Shown here one piece after another: positions 18,212-27,045 of a DNA stretch of 64,000 nucleotides. The stretch spans positions 1,870,501 to 1,934,500 of the forward strand of contig NZ_CP102267.1 of the NCBI RefSeq assembly GCF_025148125.1, read 5' to 3'. This DNA comes from Blautia wexlerae DSM 19850 (GTDB taxonomy: Bacteria > Bacillota > Clostridia > Lachnospirales > Lachnospiraceae). Numbering within the stretch: the first letter of the stretch is position 1; the number at the start of each line of letters is the position of its first letter. The notes under the pieces were generated by a model. It saw only the letters and a list, made by a program, of their open reading frames with translations, was not told the origin of the DNA and ran no database searches. The translations under genes and the position numbers were made by a program.

Positions 18212-19781
18212 TCATTTGTATGCCTCCTTTCCACGGATGTTTGTATGGGAAGGAAGTTTTCCGGTTCCGTTTATAGCGCTGCTGGAATGATTATTCTGAA
18301 CCATGCTAAGTACTTTCTTGAAATAGGAATACTTGCAAGCATTGGCTTCTACGCATTTCTCAGCAGCCTCCTGAATCAGTCTGTGAGGAACATCTTTACA
18401 GGAATGGAGTACACCGGCACAGCTGTTGTATGCCTGTTCCTCATGCTTGGAACTGCGGAGTATCCTGTCAATAAGAGTTACCATAGATTCTCCATAAACA
18501 GATGCCCATCGTCTGTAATAAGCTCCGTCATGTGCATTCACTTCTTTGTAATACAGGTGTTCTGGAGGCATGTGATTGTCATCTGTAATGTAAAGAGGAA
18601 AATCACGGTAAGATCTTGGATGGCGGCAGATCAGCCGGTTATACTCATCACAGATCCGTATCTCCGTCATTGTAGCCTTAAGAATTGCAGGCTTCCCTTT
18701 ATTGGTATACAATACAGAATAGTAGTGGGCATCATACTCAAGGTGGTAATTATCTGGAACTTTAAGAAAGTATTTATAATCACAAAGTGTGTAACTTTCG
18801 CCTGGAAGCTGGTTCATACGCGGTTTGTCGTACTTTTCAAATCCATTCATGCGGGATTTCCGAATGTCAGATTTTTTCTGGAAAGGACTGGTTGATGTCC
18901 GCTACGATCTTTTTGACCGCAGCATTCAGAGCTTCCAGAGAGATATAAGTATCTTTCTTTAACTCTTCTACCAGATGCGTCTCCAAGAAACGCACATGAT
19001 TTTCAACTGTTGGTTTGCCTTTCGGTTTCCTTGGTGGCGGCGGCAGAACGATCGTATCATAAAAAGTTTCCAGATCTGAAAAAGCTGACTGCAGCACAAG
19101 TTTATCTTTACTATGCCTGGTAACAGCTGTTCTTAGATTGTCCGGGACAAGATATTTAGGAACTGCCCCATAATAAGACAGTGCATGTACTGTACCGGTA
19201 ATAAAATGTGGAAGTTTTTCATCCGGAAAGATCTCTGCATAAACAAGACTGCTAAAACCAAGTGTAGTTGTAAAAATGTGAACTTTCCGAAGTTCGCCAG
19301 TTGTTGTGTCCAATAGCAGTTCCGGCTGGTCGCCTACCCAGTCAATATACATCTTTTCACCAGGGATCCGTTCCACAGGCATAGATGTTTTTGAAGTACC
19401 ATAAGTATCTACCATAAAATCACGATACAGCTTATAAAACTGAGCAAGCTAGTAACCGTTAGGATGCTCTTTTTTATAATCAATCCATAGAAAACTCAAG
19501 TCAGCATGTTTTCCCATTTGGATCATCTGCTCATGTATTTTTTCAAAATCAGGCAGTTGGATATCCTTATGTCGAAGGTTTTCTTTTGGATAGATGAGAT
19601 CAACCACCTTTGAGGCTGGCATTTGCCGAAGATTATCCAATGATAAGCCTGAATCTTTGTAGCGGTTCATGATTAATGCAATCCCGCTCCGTTCGATCCG
19701 GTAACGTTTTTGTACAGAGTCATAACTGACTTTACTGAGCCGAAGTTCTATGACTCCAAGAATAGTATTGTAGTCGTGCAT
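18212..19781 (-). pseudogene. istA: IstA transposase, broken by a stop and a frameshift
   Basis: Three pieces in order: 19781-19449 (HTH part, MHDYNTILGVIELRL), 19448-18867 (DDE core: YIDWVGDQPELL, ALSYYGAVPKYLVPDNL, KPKGKPTVENHV) and 18850-18212 (C-terminal part). The first break is an in-frame TAG at 19449-19451, after which the same frame continues as LAQFYKLYRDFMVDTYG. The second is a one-base shift near 18885-18892 before SDIRKSRMNGFEKY. Two independent lesions mean that it is dead. Confidence 0.85.
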
Positions 19782-19934
19782 AATAGTTTCTCCTTTGCAC
19801 TGTGATGAATAATAGTTACATCACAATAATAAAGGAAAAACGTACCGCTTTGAGCAGAAAACGCGTACCGCTAAATCAGAATGAATGTACCGCCGATTTC
19901 AGAATAGGCGTACCGTTCGAGCAGAATTTGCACA

Positions 19935-21188
19935 GTGAAGGTCGATTTTATAGAATTAACGAATTTTAGAGGTATTCAAAAACAAAGAATCAGGTTTAAA
20001 AATAAGAATTTTGTTGCGTTGATTGGTGATAATGCTAGCGGAAAGACAACAATCCTGGAGGGAATCACAAAAGGATTTGTACCGGTATTGAGAACAATTA
20101 ATGTAGAAGCAATGAAAGAATGTGATCTGGCAAATAAGGATATAAGAAATGGAGCCAATGGCACAACAGTTACATTGGGGATAACATTGGATGGTGAAAA
20201 ATATGTCTGGACAAATAGACGTAGACTTTCATCACAGCAGCCGTTTGAAAATAATGGAGATGTAAAAGTTGAAGATGTCAAGTCTTTAAAAGAATTAAAG
20301 GCAAAATATTCTCAATGTGTTGAAGAGAGAAAGTTGCCGTTAATTCTTTACTATGGAACAGATAGGATTATACGAGAAGTGCCACAGAGAGGTCATATAA
20401 AAAACTTTCAGGTAACAGATGCACTCAGAAATTGTTTTGATAACGTTAATTATTTTAGAGATTTTTATGATTGGTTTAAGACAGAAGAAGATATTGAACT
20501 TCGGGGACTCCGAGAGAATCCAGAATATAAAAATCCTAAATTAAATTGTGTCAGAACAGCTCTGGAAAGAATGATAAAGGGCTATTCCAATTTAAGAATC
20601 GAGTTGGCACCGGCCAGAATGGTGATGACGAATGCAGATGGGGTAGATCTTCAGATTGATCAGTTAAGCGGAGGGTATAAAGCAGTCTTATCAGTTATTG
20701 CAGATATTGCAAAAAGATTGTCCATGGCGAATCCGGATTCTCAAAATCCATTAGAGGAAGATGCTGTTATTTTGATAGATGAACTAGATTTGCATTTACA
20801 CCCAAAGTGGCAGAAAGAAATAGTTGATGATTTAAAGAGGACATTTCCTAATTGCCAGTTTATTGTATCAACGCATTCACCATTTGTTATTCAGTCATTA
20901 AATGCAGAAGAGTTATTTGATATTAAAACGATGCAGTACGCAGGAGAAGAAGGCAGCTATAAAGGTTGGAGTATAGAAGCTATTCAGGAACACAAGATGG
21001 GTGTAGAACCTAAAACCGCTATTTTTAATCAGTATCTGGAAGAATTTTCATCTGCTATGGATGATGAGAACTATGAAAAAGCCAAAACACTTTATAAAGA
21101 ATTAAAAGAAATGGTGAGTCCAGGCAGCCATGAAAGCAAGATTTTAAAATTGGATATGGAGATGATTGAAGCAGATGATAAAGCTTGA
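19935..21188 (+). CDS. AAA ATPase, Septu PtuA-like
   Basis: 417 residues. Walker A is GDNASGKTT (about residues 31-39). The ABC-type signature is QLSGGYKAVLS, Walker B is AVILIDELDLHLHP and the H-loop is STHSPFVI, as in the AAA15/21 (OLD-like) ATPases. The start is the GTG at 19935. It is followed, with a 14-base overlap, by the beginning of an HNH partner, the order of the anti-phage Septu system (PtuA ATPase, PtuB nuclease). Its ribosome site and promoter were cut off by IS21, whose end now lies two bases before the GTG. Expression, if any, must come from the element. Retron-associated ATPases look alike, so the family name is tentative. Confidence 0.75.
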   Translation: MKVDFIELTNFRGIQKQRIRFKNKNFVALIGDNASGKTTILEGITKGFVPVLRTINVEAMKECDLANKDIRNGANGTTVTLGITLDGEKYVWTNRRRLSSQQPFENNGDVKVEDVKSLKELKAKYSQCVEERKLPLILYYGTDRIIREVPQRGHIKNFQVTDALRNCFDNVNYFRDFYDWFKTEEDIELRGLRENPEYKNPKLNCVRTALERMIKGYSNLRIELAPARMVMTNADGVDLQIDQLSGGYKAVLSVIADIAKRLSMANPDSQNPLEEDAVILIDELDLHLHPKWQKEIVDDLKRTFPNCQFIVSTHSPFVIQSLNAEELFDIKTMQYAGEEGSYKGWSIEAIQEHKMGVEPKTAIFNQYLEEFSSAMDDENYEKAKTLYKELKEMVSPGSHESKILKLDMEMIEADDKA

Positions 21189-21306
21189 ACGAGGGAAAAT
21201 ACCAGATGAAGTCTGTGAAGAATTAAAAAGGCTGTATGCAGAAATAGCTAATTACTTAGTGATAAATAAAAATTTGTATATGTTTTTGGTATACGACTGC
21301 CAATAA
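21175..21306 (+). pseudogene. Truncated PtuB-like HNH partner
   Basis: 43 residues (MIKLERGKIPDEVCEELKRL) with the N-terminal MIKLxR start typical of PtuB proteins, overlapping the ATPase gene. The frame ends before any zinc or HNH motif, and the 90 bases after it contain none, so the nuclease has been lost by deletion. Confidence 0.55.
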
Positions 21307-21399
21307 AAGATTAATGAACAGAATGTAATTGGATTATGTCATTATGTAAATGAGAGAGAAAAGAGGAAGGAGAAATCCATACCCAGTAAAGGACAAAGG

Positions 21400-22653
21400 A
21401 TGAATATTTTAATAATAGGAAATGGATTTGATTTGGCACATGGTTTGCCCACGAAATATGCGGATTTTTTGAAGTTTATAGATTTTTTTTACAAGCATAA
21501 GGCACAAGAAAGTTCAAGATTAGAACTGATTGCGGGAGAGGATATCCATTGCTATAAGTATTTTACAGACCTATTTAATAGCAAACAAGATTCTGAATTT
21601 GATCAGTATTTATATGATCAATCAAGAAAAACAATTCATGAGTTAAGTGATTTGTGCAAGGATAATGCATGGATTAAATATTTTTCAGAGGTGTATAAAA
21701 GCAGAGAGCAAAAAGGGAAAGACGGGTGGATTGACTTTGAAAGTGAAATTTCCCTGATTATACAGACATTCAACAGTGTAAGCAGGGATATACAAGAGAC
21801 CATACAAAAGGGAGGCGTAGGAACGGTGCTTTCACAAAGGCAATTAAACGTTCTTGCACTATTTGTGGAAAAGATGGATAGTTCATCAGGAATGGCGACC
21901 CATGTCTGGAAAAAAGAAGAAATTGACTTTTGGAAACAGAAACTTCTGGAAGATCTGAATAAACTTACACGTGCACTTGAAATTTATCTCTCAGATTATA
22001 TTAGCAATTTTATGCTGGGAAATGGACTGTCAGATATAAAAAACTTGCCATATTTGGACAAAATTTTATCGTTCAACTATACATGTGCATATCAGAGGAT
22101 ATACGGAGAACATCCGTTTTTGGAGTTTGATTATGTGCATGGAAAAGCTGATTTAAGGAATGATATCCAATCTACAAATATGGTGCTTGGAATTGATGAA
22201 TATCTGGAAGGAGATGCGAGAGATAAAGACCTCGAATTTATAGAATTTAAGAAATTTTTTCAAAGAATACATAAGGAAACAGGGGGGTTATATGAAGGCT
22301 GGCTTGAGGAAATTCAGTCTGAGAAAAAAATATATGAAATATCAGCAATCGTTAAAGAGAATGGAATAGTTAAAAAGCATCACAGAGTAGTTAAGTACCA
22401 TAAAGTTTTTATATTTGGACATTCATTAGATATTACGGATAAGGATATATTAAAAAAATTTATTTTAAACGAAAATGTTAAGATAATAATTTTTTACACT
22501 GATAAAGAGGATTATAAAAAGAAGATTATCAATCTGATAAAAATTATAGGGCAGGATGAATTGGTAAAGAGAACGGGTGGGAAAAATAAAACAATAGTGT
22601 TTCAAAAGATAAATACGTGCACATTGGAATCTGATTCCATGAGGGAAAAATAA
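21400..22653 (+). CDS. abiH: AbiH-family abortive infection protein
   Basis: 417 residues starting MNILIIGNGFDLAHGLPTKY, the signature nucleotide-binding-like N terminus of AbiH. Later landmarks are LSFNYTCAYQRIYG, YVHGKA and VFIFGHSLDITDKDIL, all conserved positions of the family. AbiH stops phage propagation in lactococci by an unknown mechanism. Full length, with a modest AAAGG site before the ATG. It is one of the few intact genes of the island. Confidence 0.85.
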   Translation: MNILIIGNGFDLAHGLPTKYADFLKFIDFFYKHKAQESSRLELIAGEDIHCYKYFTDLFNSKQDSEFDQYLYDQSRKTIHELSDLCKDNAWIKYFSEVYKSREQKGKDGWIDFESEISLIIQTFNSVSRDIQETIQKGGVGTVLSQRQLNVLALFVEKMDSSSGMATHVWKKEEIDFWKQKLLEDLNKLTRALEIYLSDYISNFMLGNGLSDIKNLPYLDKILSFNYTCAYQRIYGEHPFLEFDYVHGKADLRNDIQSTNMVLGIDEYLEGDARDKDLEFIEFKKFFQRIHKETGGLYEGWLEEIQSEKKIYEISAIVKENGIVKKHHRVVKYHKVFIFGHSLDITDKDILKKFILNENVKIIIFYTDKEDYKKKIINLIKIIGQDELVKRTGGKNKTIVFQKINTCTLESDSMREK

Positions 22654-22666
22654 AAAAGAATAAAGC

Positions 22667-22795
22667 ATGGGAAGATTTGTGAATCCAGACAATAGTGCAT
22701 TTCAGTTTGCTCTGAATTCCAGAATATATGTGGATAAGACAGATATTGTTAGTATGCACGATGGAGAAAGAGATGAAGAAATGTCTTGTCAATGA
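22667..22795 (+). pseudogene. Remnant of a PF09820-type predicted AAA-ATPase
   Basis: 42 residues beginning MGRFVNPDNSAFQFALNS..IYVDKTDI, which is the invariant start of the large 'AAA-ATPase-like' proteins abundant in Lachnospiraceae. The frame then collapses before the Walker region. From here to 22940 no gene is visible. Confidence 0.6.
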
Positions 22796-22940
22796 TTGAC
22801 AATCGGTAGTATATCTGCTATATTAAGACATATATCTGAGAAAAATCGTTAACCGTTCGGTTATTTAATTTCCCTGTGTGACAATATGATAGAAATGATA
22901 TTCAGAAAAACATGACATATTAAAAGTAAAGGGTGATAAG

Positions 22941-25058
22941 ATGCTTACAATTGTAAATGGAGTTACATCTAAACAGGTGCTTGCAAATGAAATTATAAAT
23001 CTTTTGGAAACAATGGGATTAGACGGATATTTTTATTTGGGCTACCCTGTTTTAGGGGGAATTGATGGAAAAATTAAAGTTGATGCATTGTTAGTGAGCG
23101 AACAGACGGGTATTGTGCTTTTTGATCTGGAAACATTAGCAGAAGAAAATATGGAAGATAAAATTCAGTTATTGGATGAACTATATAATAATATGGAAGC
23201 CAAGCTGAAAAGATATGGATATCTGTCAAAAAGACGAGTTTTACAAGTGCCGATTAATGTACTGTCTTATGCACCCCTTTATAAAACGAAGAGTGATGAA
23301 ATTTGTACATCAATAGAAGAAGTAAAGGAATATTTAGAAAGTCTGGAATGGAAACAGGGCGAAGAATATTATAAGAAATTACTGGAAGCGATTCAGATGA
23401 TTTCACAACTGAAAAAAAGAGGTGGCAGAAAAAATCTTCAGAAGGCTTCGTCAAGGGGATCAAAATTAAAAGCAATTGAAGACCAGATTTCCTGCCTGGA
23501 CAAGTATCAAAGTAAGGCAGTCATTGAAACGGTAGAAGGTGTTCAACGAATCCGGGGTCTGGCAGGATCGGGAAAAACAATTGTTCTGGCATTAAAGGTA
23601 GCATATCTGTATACTATGTATGAAAATAAGATGATAGCAGTTACATTTAACAGCCGGGCATTAAAGGGTCAATTTATTCAACTGATCACAAACTTTATTG
23701 TTGAAAATACAAATGAGGAACCTGATTGGAGCAGAATTAAAATAATTCATGCATGGGGAAGTAAAAATTCATAAGGTCTGTATTTCAATTTTTGTAAGGC
23801 AAATAATCTAGTTTGTTATGATTATATGGATGCGTGCCAGAAATATGGAAGAAATTCATCTGCTTTTGACAGAGTATGTGAAGAAGCCGTAGAATCAGTA
23901 ACGAATCCCCAGCCATTGTATGATGTGATTTTAGTAGACGAAGCACAGGATTTTTCAAAATATTTTCTTCAGATGTGTTATATGTCACTCCCACATGAAA
24001 GCCGTATGCTTGTATATGCATATGATGAACTCCAAAGCCTGGATAACAAAAACGTTGAATCTCCGGAAGACATTTTTGGATACAGTAATGGACGGCCGAA
24101 TGTAGTGCTTGATAACAGTAATGGTAAGGCGGAGGATATTGTCTTATCAAAATGTTATCGTAATTCAAGACCAGTTCTTATTACAGCACACAGCCTGGGA
24201 TTTGGAATTTACAGAAAAAAAGAGGCACGGGAGGAAACATCGTTAGTTCAATTATTTGAAGATAAACAGTTATGGGAAGATATTGGATATACAGTGAAAG
24301 AAGGTGTGATCAGAGATGGAGAATTTGTAACGCTATATAGAACAGAAGAAACAAGTCCTGCATTTTTAGAGGATCATTCGTCAATTGACGATCTTATACA
24401 ATTTAGAAGATTTGAAAATAATGTACAGGAAGCGGATTGGATAGTTGAAGATATCGAAAAAAATCTGCATGATGAAGAATTAAGATATCAGGACATTATG
24501 ATCATTCACCCTGATCCCAAAATTACGAAGAGTTACGTGTCACATATCCGTGTTAAATTAATGGAAAAGGGAATTAAATCGCATATTGTTGGGGTACAGA
24601 CAACACCAGATGATTTTTTTCAGGAGGATTCTATTGCAATCTCTCAGATTTACAGAGCAAAAGGAAATGAAGCAGCAATTGTTTATCTGATAAATGCGGA
24701 TCTTTGCGCAAGAGGCATCAACTTATCAAGAAAACGAAATATTATATTTACTGCTATGACAAGATCGAAGGCATGGGTACGGGTTAGCGGAATCGGAGAT
24801 GATATGGATCTGTTAATACAGGAGTTTAACAGCGTTAAGGAAAGGAATTTTCAATTAGAGTTCACGTACCCGGACAAATCACAACGAAAGAATATGAGAA
24901 TTATTCATAGAGACATGACTCAAAATGAATTAAGAGATATCAGAAAAAGCAATTCTAATCTGGCGGATATTACCAGTAAACTTGCAAATGGAGAAATTCG
25001 AAAAGAAGATTTAGATGAAGATACTGTGAATCGCTTAAAGGATGTGCTGTATAATTGA
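22941..25058 (+). pseudogene. UvrD/Rep-like helicase with NERD-like N terminus, split by one stop codon
   Basis: One frame of 705 codons interrupted only by TAA at 23772-23774; the reading continues unbroken as GLYFNFCKANNLVCYDYMD. The N-terminal 170 residues resemble a NERD-type nuclease fold (KVDALLVSEQTGIVLFDLE), but the expected lysine after the glutamate is absent. Walker A is RGLAGSGKT (near residue 203), motif II is VILVDEAQDFS and motif VI lies in IIFTAMTRSKAWVRVSG. It is a superfamily 1A helicase. An AAAGGGTG site precedes the ATG. The gene is otherwise undamaged, so the stop is recent, is read through, or reflects a sequencing error. It is followed at once by a DUF2290 gene. Confidence 0.8.
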
Positions 25059-25708
25059 AAGAACAAGAAAAAGTATTTCGAGAGTTAAAGAAAGTTACAA
25101 GGGAATTGATCAGATGTGGACTGGCAGAAGAATATAACTATCCTGTAATTCAACAAATGGATATTGTATGGGAAAAATATCAAAATATTTCGTTATATTT
25201 AAGGAATATGGATTACAGTACAATTTATGATGAAATAGAAAAAAATCATAATTATAATGTTAAATTGCCAGATGGCGGTATCATACAGTTGATGTATCGC
25301 TTTAATAGAACGGGAAAAGAATTGATTTCGCACAGATTGGGGTATTATCCATCACCGTCGTATGAACTTTATCAGAATGATCCGGAATTATACGATGTTG
25401 ACTATATTTACGGAGATATTTTAAATAAATCTGTATTGCCTGTGATTATTCGAGCTGATTACAATCGAGATCCGGAGGAGAGCGAACTGCATCATCCATA
25501 TTCACATATTACTTTAGGGGGATATAAAAATTGTAGAATTCCTGTAGATCGTCCAATATCACCGATGAAATTTGTGAAATTTATTATGGAACATTTTTAT
25601 TATGTTCCGAGTTCACAGTTGGAATTCAATTTTGAAATTGAGGGTATAGTAGCTTTCGAAGAACATATTGCAGAAAAAGACATAAATAAGAGCAGAATAA
25701 TAGTATGA
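25055..25708 (+). CDS. DUF2290 protein, partner of the helicase
   Basis: 217 residues. The first 80 are helical. The core has YYPSPSYELY, then a stretch with HHPYSHITLGGYKNCRIPVDRPISPMKFVKFIMEHFY; the histidine-rich H-x-H turn and the 'P-isPmkFv' segment fit DUF2290. It starts with TTG overlapping the helicase stop codon, a sign of translational coupling. DUF2290 has no known function; location beside a helicase in a defence island suggests an accessory or effector role (inference). Confidence 0.65.
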   Translation: MKEQEKVFRELKKVTRELIRCGLAEEYNYPVIQQMDIVWEKYQNISLYLRNMDYSTIYDEIEKNHNYNVKLPDGGIIQLMYRFNRTGKELISHRLGYYPSPSYELYQNDPELYDVDYIYGDILNKSVLPVIIRADYNRDPEESELHHPYSHITLGGYKNCRIPVDRPISPMKFVKFIMEHFYYVPSSQLEFNFEIEGIVAFEEHIAEKDINKSRIIV

Positions 25709-25798
25709 AAATGGAGAATGAAATATGGAAATTGTTAGAGAATCTATATTCATACAAACAGCTATAAAATTATAGTGTAAATTATAGTAGAAAAGTAA

Positions 25799-25827
25799 TT
25801 GACATATTCATGGTGGCAAGTTAATAT
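25799..25827 (+). promoter_or_regulatory. Promoter of small RNA copy 2
   Basis: TTGACA (25799-25804), 17 bases, TAATAT (25822-25827). The expected start is at about 25834. Confidence 0.85.
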
Positions 25828-25833
25828 AATATT

Positions 25834-26001
25834 AACAACAGGCAACAGGAGTGTCTGTCAAGCGTTGAAGTAAGGTGTTGTGCCAGGAGGCAGTGCCTTA
25901 CCAGCTTTATAAGGGTTTAGCATTTACCACAATCTGGCTAGGGAGCAAAAGCTCTCAAAAGAAAATGCTGGGAGGCTCTGCCAAGTGCAGGGCCTTTCTT
26001 A
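25834..26001 (+). ncRNA. Structured small RNA of unknown family, copy 2
   Basis: Homologue of the RNA at 15648-15812, same strand and same promoter layout. Helices: acaggc with gtctgt, TAAGGT (25871-25876) with TGCCTTA, GCATTT (25920-25925) with AAATGC (25963-25968), a 6-bp hairpin GGGAGC-AAAA-GCTCTC (25941-25956) inside the long-range helix, and a terminator (CTCTGC..GCAGGGCCTTT). About 168 bases long. The only overlapping open frame (25875-26057) runs across all helices and the terminator and is not credible as a protein. Confidence 0.82.
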
Positions 26002-26056
26002 ATTTTATTATGAAAATAAAGGGAGTTGCGGAAAATATAGATGAGAACAGTTGTTG

Positions 26057-26218
26057 ATTGTGTATCATCATTTATTCCTCTCTTATCAACAATCAACAGA
26101 GTATGAAATTGTTCTGGGAAGAAAAAATGTTGCGGTTAAACTTATAATAACGTTTGATAAGAAGGACTGTTTTCATTTGATGGGATTACAGGATTACATA
26201 TATTATACGACAGATTGA
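26057..26218 (+). pseudogene. Remnant of a PBECR4-like domain protein
   Basis: The frame reads TEYEIVLGRKNVAVKLII and then FDKKDCFHLMGLQDYI before a stop. The 'F-HL-G-Q' signature after a charged strand is typical of the PBECR4 nuclease-like domain found in Firmicute mobile elements. No start or upstream half remains. Confidence 0.4.
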
Positions 26219-26238
26219 AAAAAGATGTAAAATAGCAA

Positions 26239-26276
26239 GATTGCCTGATGGAAAATATTTATTCCATCAGGCAATC
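26239..26276. terminator. 13-bp perfect hairpin
   Basis: GATTGCCTGATGG and its exact complement flank a 12-base AT-rich loop. It lies between the rightward wreckage and the leftward DUF6219 gene and could end transcription from both sides. No T run follows. Confidence 0.5.
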
Positions 26277-26302
26277 CTATGTAAACATTTCTTTAGTTTT
26301 GA

Positions 26303-26512
26303 TTATTCTGCAGATTCTTTAGAAACAGAATTTTTCTTTTTTCTGGATTTACCAGAAATCATTTTATGACCGGAGTAGATAGCCATAATCATGCAGAGAA
26401 GAGAGCTGCAAGCAAAATATTTGTGAGCAGTTTTCATGTTTTTATAGCCGGTATAAAAGGTTCCAATCATGGCTGCCAATGCACCAAGTGACCAATATTT
26501 ATGTGCTTTCAT
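26303..26512 (-). CDS. DUF6219 small membrane protein
   Basis: 69 residues from the ATG at 26512, which has an AGGAGG site (about 26520-26527); the longer upstream frame has no support. Two membrane helices (WSLGALAAMIGTFYTGY and YFACSSLLCMIMAIYSGHKMISG) and a basic tail. The MKAHKYWSLGA start and the repeated 'Y-GYK/GHK' ends of the helices fit DUF6219, a family common in Lachnospiraceae mobile elements. Function unknown. Confidence 0.7.
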   Translation of the reverse strand: MKAHKYWSLGALAAMIGTFYTGYKNMKTAHKYFACSSLLCMIMAIYSGHKMISGKSRKKKNSVSKESAE

Positions 26513-26576
26513 TTGAATATACCTCCTGCGTTTTTTTATATAATACCTCTTTTTAGAAAGCATGAAAACAGGAAAT

Positions 26577-26820
26577 TTATAAATTCTGTTCTTTCTCAAT
26601 CTGCTGTTCCTGTTCGTAGCTCTTCCCAAGGATCATATCAATATTGGCAGACACGGTACGAAACTCCCGTTCATAATTCCGGCGGTTAGAAAAATCTTCC
26701 CGTTGCATATTTCGCAATTCAATAAGTCGGTCTTTTTCAGCATAGAGGGATTTCGTGGAAGGCAGCTTATTTCCGACAGATTTTTCTTTCAGTGTTCGGA
26801 GAGCTGTATCATAAAGAGAA
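26577..26820 (-). pseudogene. C-terminal fragment of a relaxase
   Basis: About 80 codons on the minus strand ending at 26577 (LRTLKEKSVGNKLPSTKSL, KDRLIELRNMQREDFSNRR, FRTVSANIDMILG). This is the helical C-terminal tail of a MobA/VirD2-type mobilisation nuclease of Firmicute conjugative elements. The catalytic part is gone. It indicates that a conjugative element was once here. Confidence 0.55.
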
Positions 26821-26858
26821 ACTTTTTATTTTTATGGTAATAGCTGTTTAGTTTCTGA

Positions 26859-27045
26859 CATTCAGATTACAAACCTGTTTGCGGCAGAGTTATTGATGCC
26901 GTATGAAGTCTTTCGGAAAAATTTCTTTGCACATATGAACGAATTGGAAATAACTCCCGGGAAGGTACGGTTGGATGAGGCTATCCGTCTGATTGTTTGT
27001 CAGATGAGTGATTTTTTGGTTCCTTATGTGATTAGCATAAATTAA
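26859..27045 (+). pseudogene. Fragment of an ImmA/IrrE-type protein
   Basis: About 60 codons with ITNLFAAELLMPYEVF, the segment that follows the HExxH motif in ImmA/IrrE metallopeptidases, and an ordinary C terminus. The catalytic part and the start are missing. Confidence 0.45.

Larger units (their letters stand above)
16083..18215 (-). pseudogene. istB: IstB, interrupted by an IS3-family element
   Basis: The N-terminal part (17860-18215) ends in NLIVTGG, the start of the Walker A loop. The C-terminal part (16083 to about 16503) resumes with SSASGKTYL and contains the Walker B-like LDLLVIDDFGLMDLD and the STWFDMF segment. The IS3 element therefore sits inside the P-loop codons. IstB is the AAA+ helper that loads the IS21 transposase on target DNA. 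This copy cannot work. Confidence 0.85.
15996..19932 (-). mobile_element. IS21-family element with nested IS3, inserted at a start codon
   Basis: The ends are inverted (TGCAAATT, then GCT..AACGG) and the element is flanked by the direct repeat CAGTGAA at 15989-15995 and 19933-19939, a 7-base target duplication. Several GTACCG repeats at 19854-19915 are the multiple end repeats expected of IS21. Its istA has a stop and a frameshift, and its istB is split by an IS3-family element, so it can no longer move by itself. Confidence 0.85.

Noticed and set aside
18206..18895. 229-codon plus-strand frame opposite istA
   Set aside because: Antisense of the C-terminal IstA segment, without a ribosome site.
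15648..26001. The two small RNAs as attachment-site direct repeats of one integrated element
   Set aside because: They are only about 80 percent identical, with pairing-preserving changes, whereas att sites of one insertion should be nearly identical. No integrase is present between them.
25875..26057. 60-codon open frame across small RNA copy 2
   Set aside because: It runs through the paired helices and the terminator, has no ribosome site, and the homologous RNA copy at 15.6 kb does not keep the frame open.
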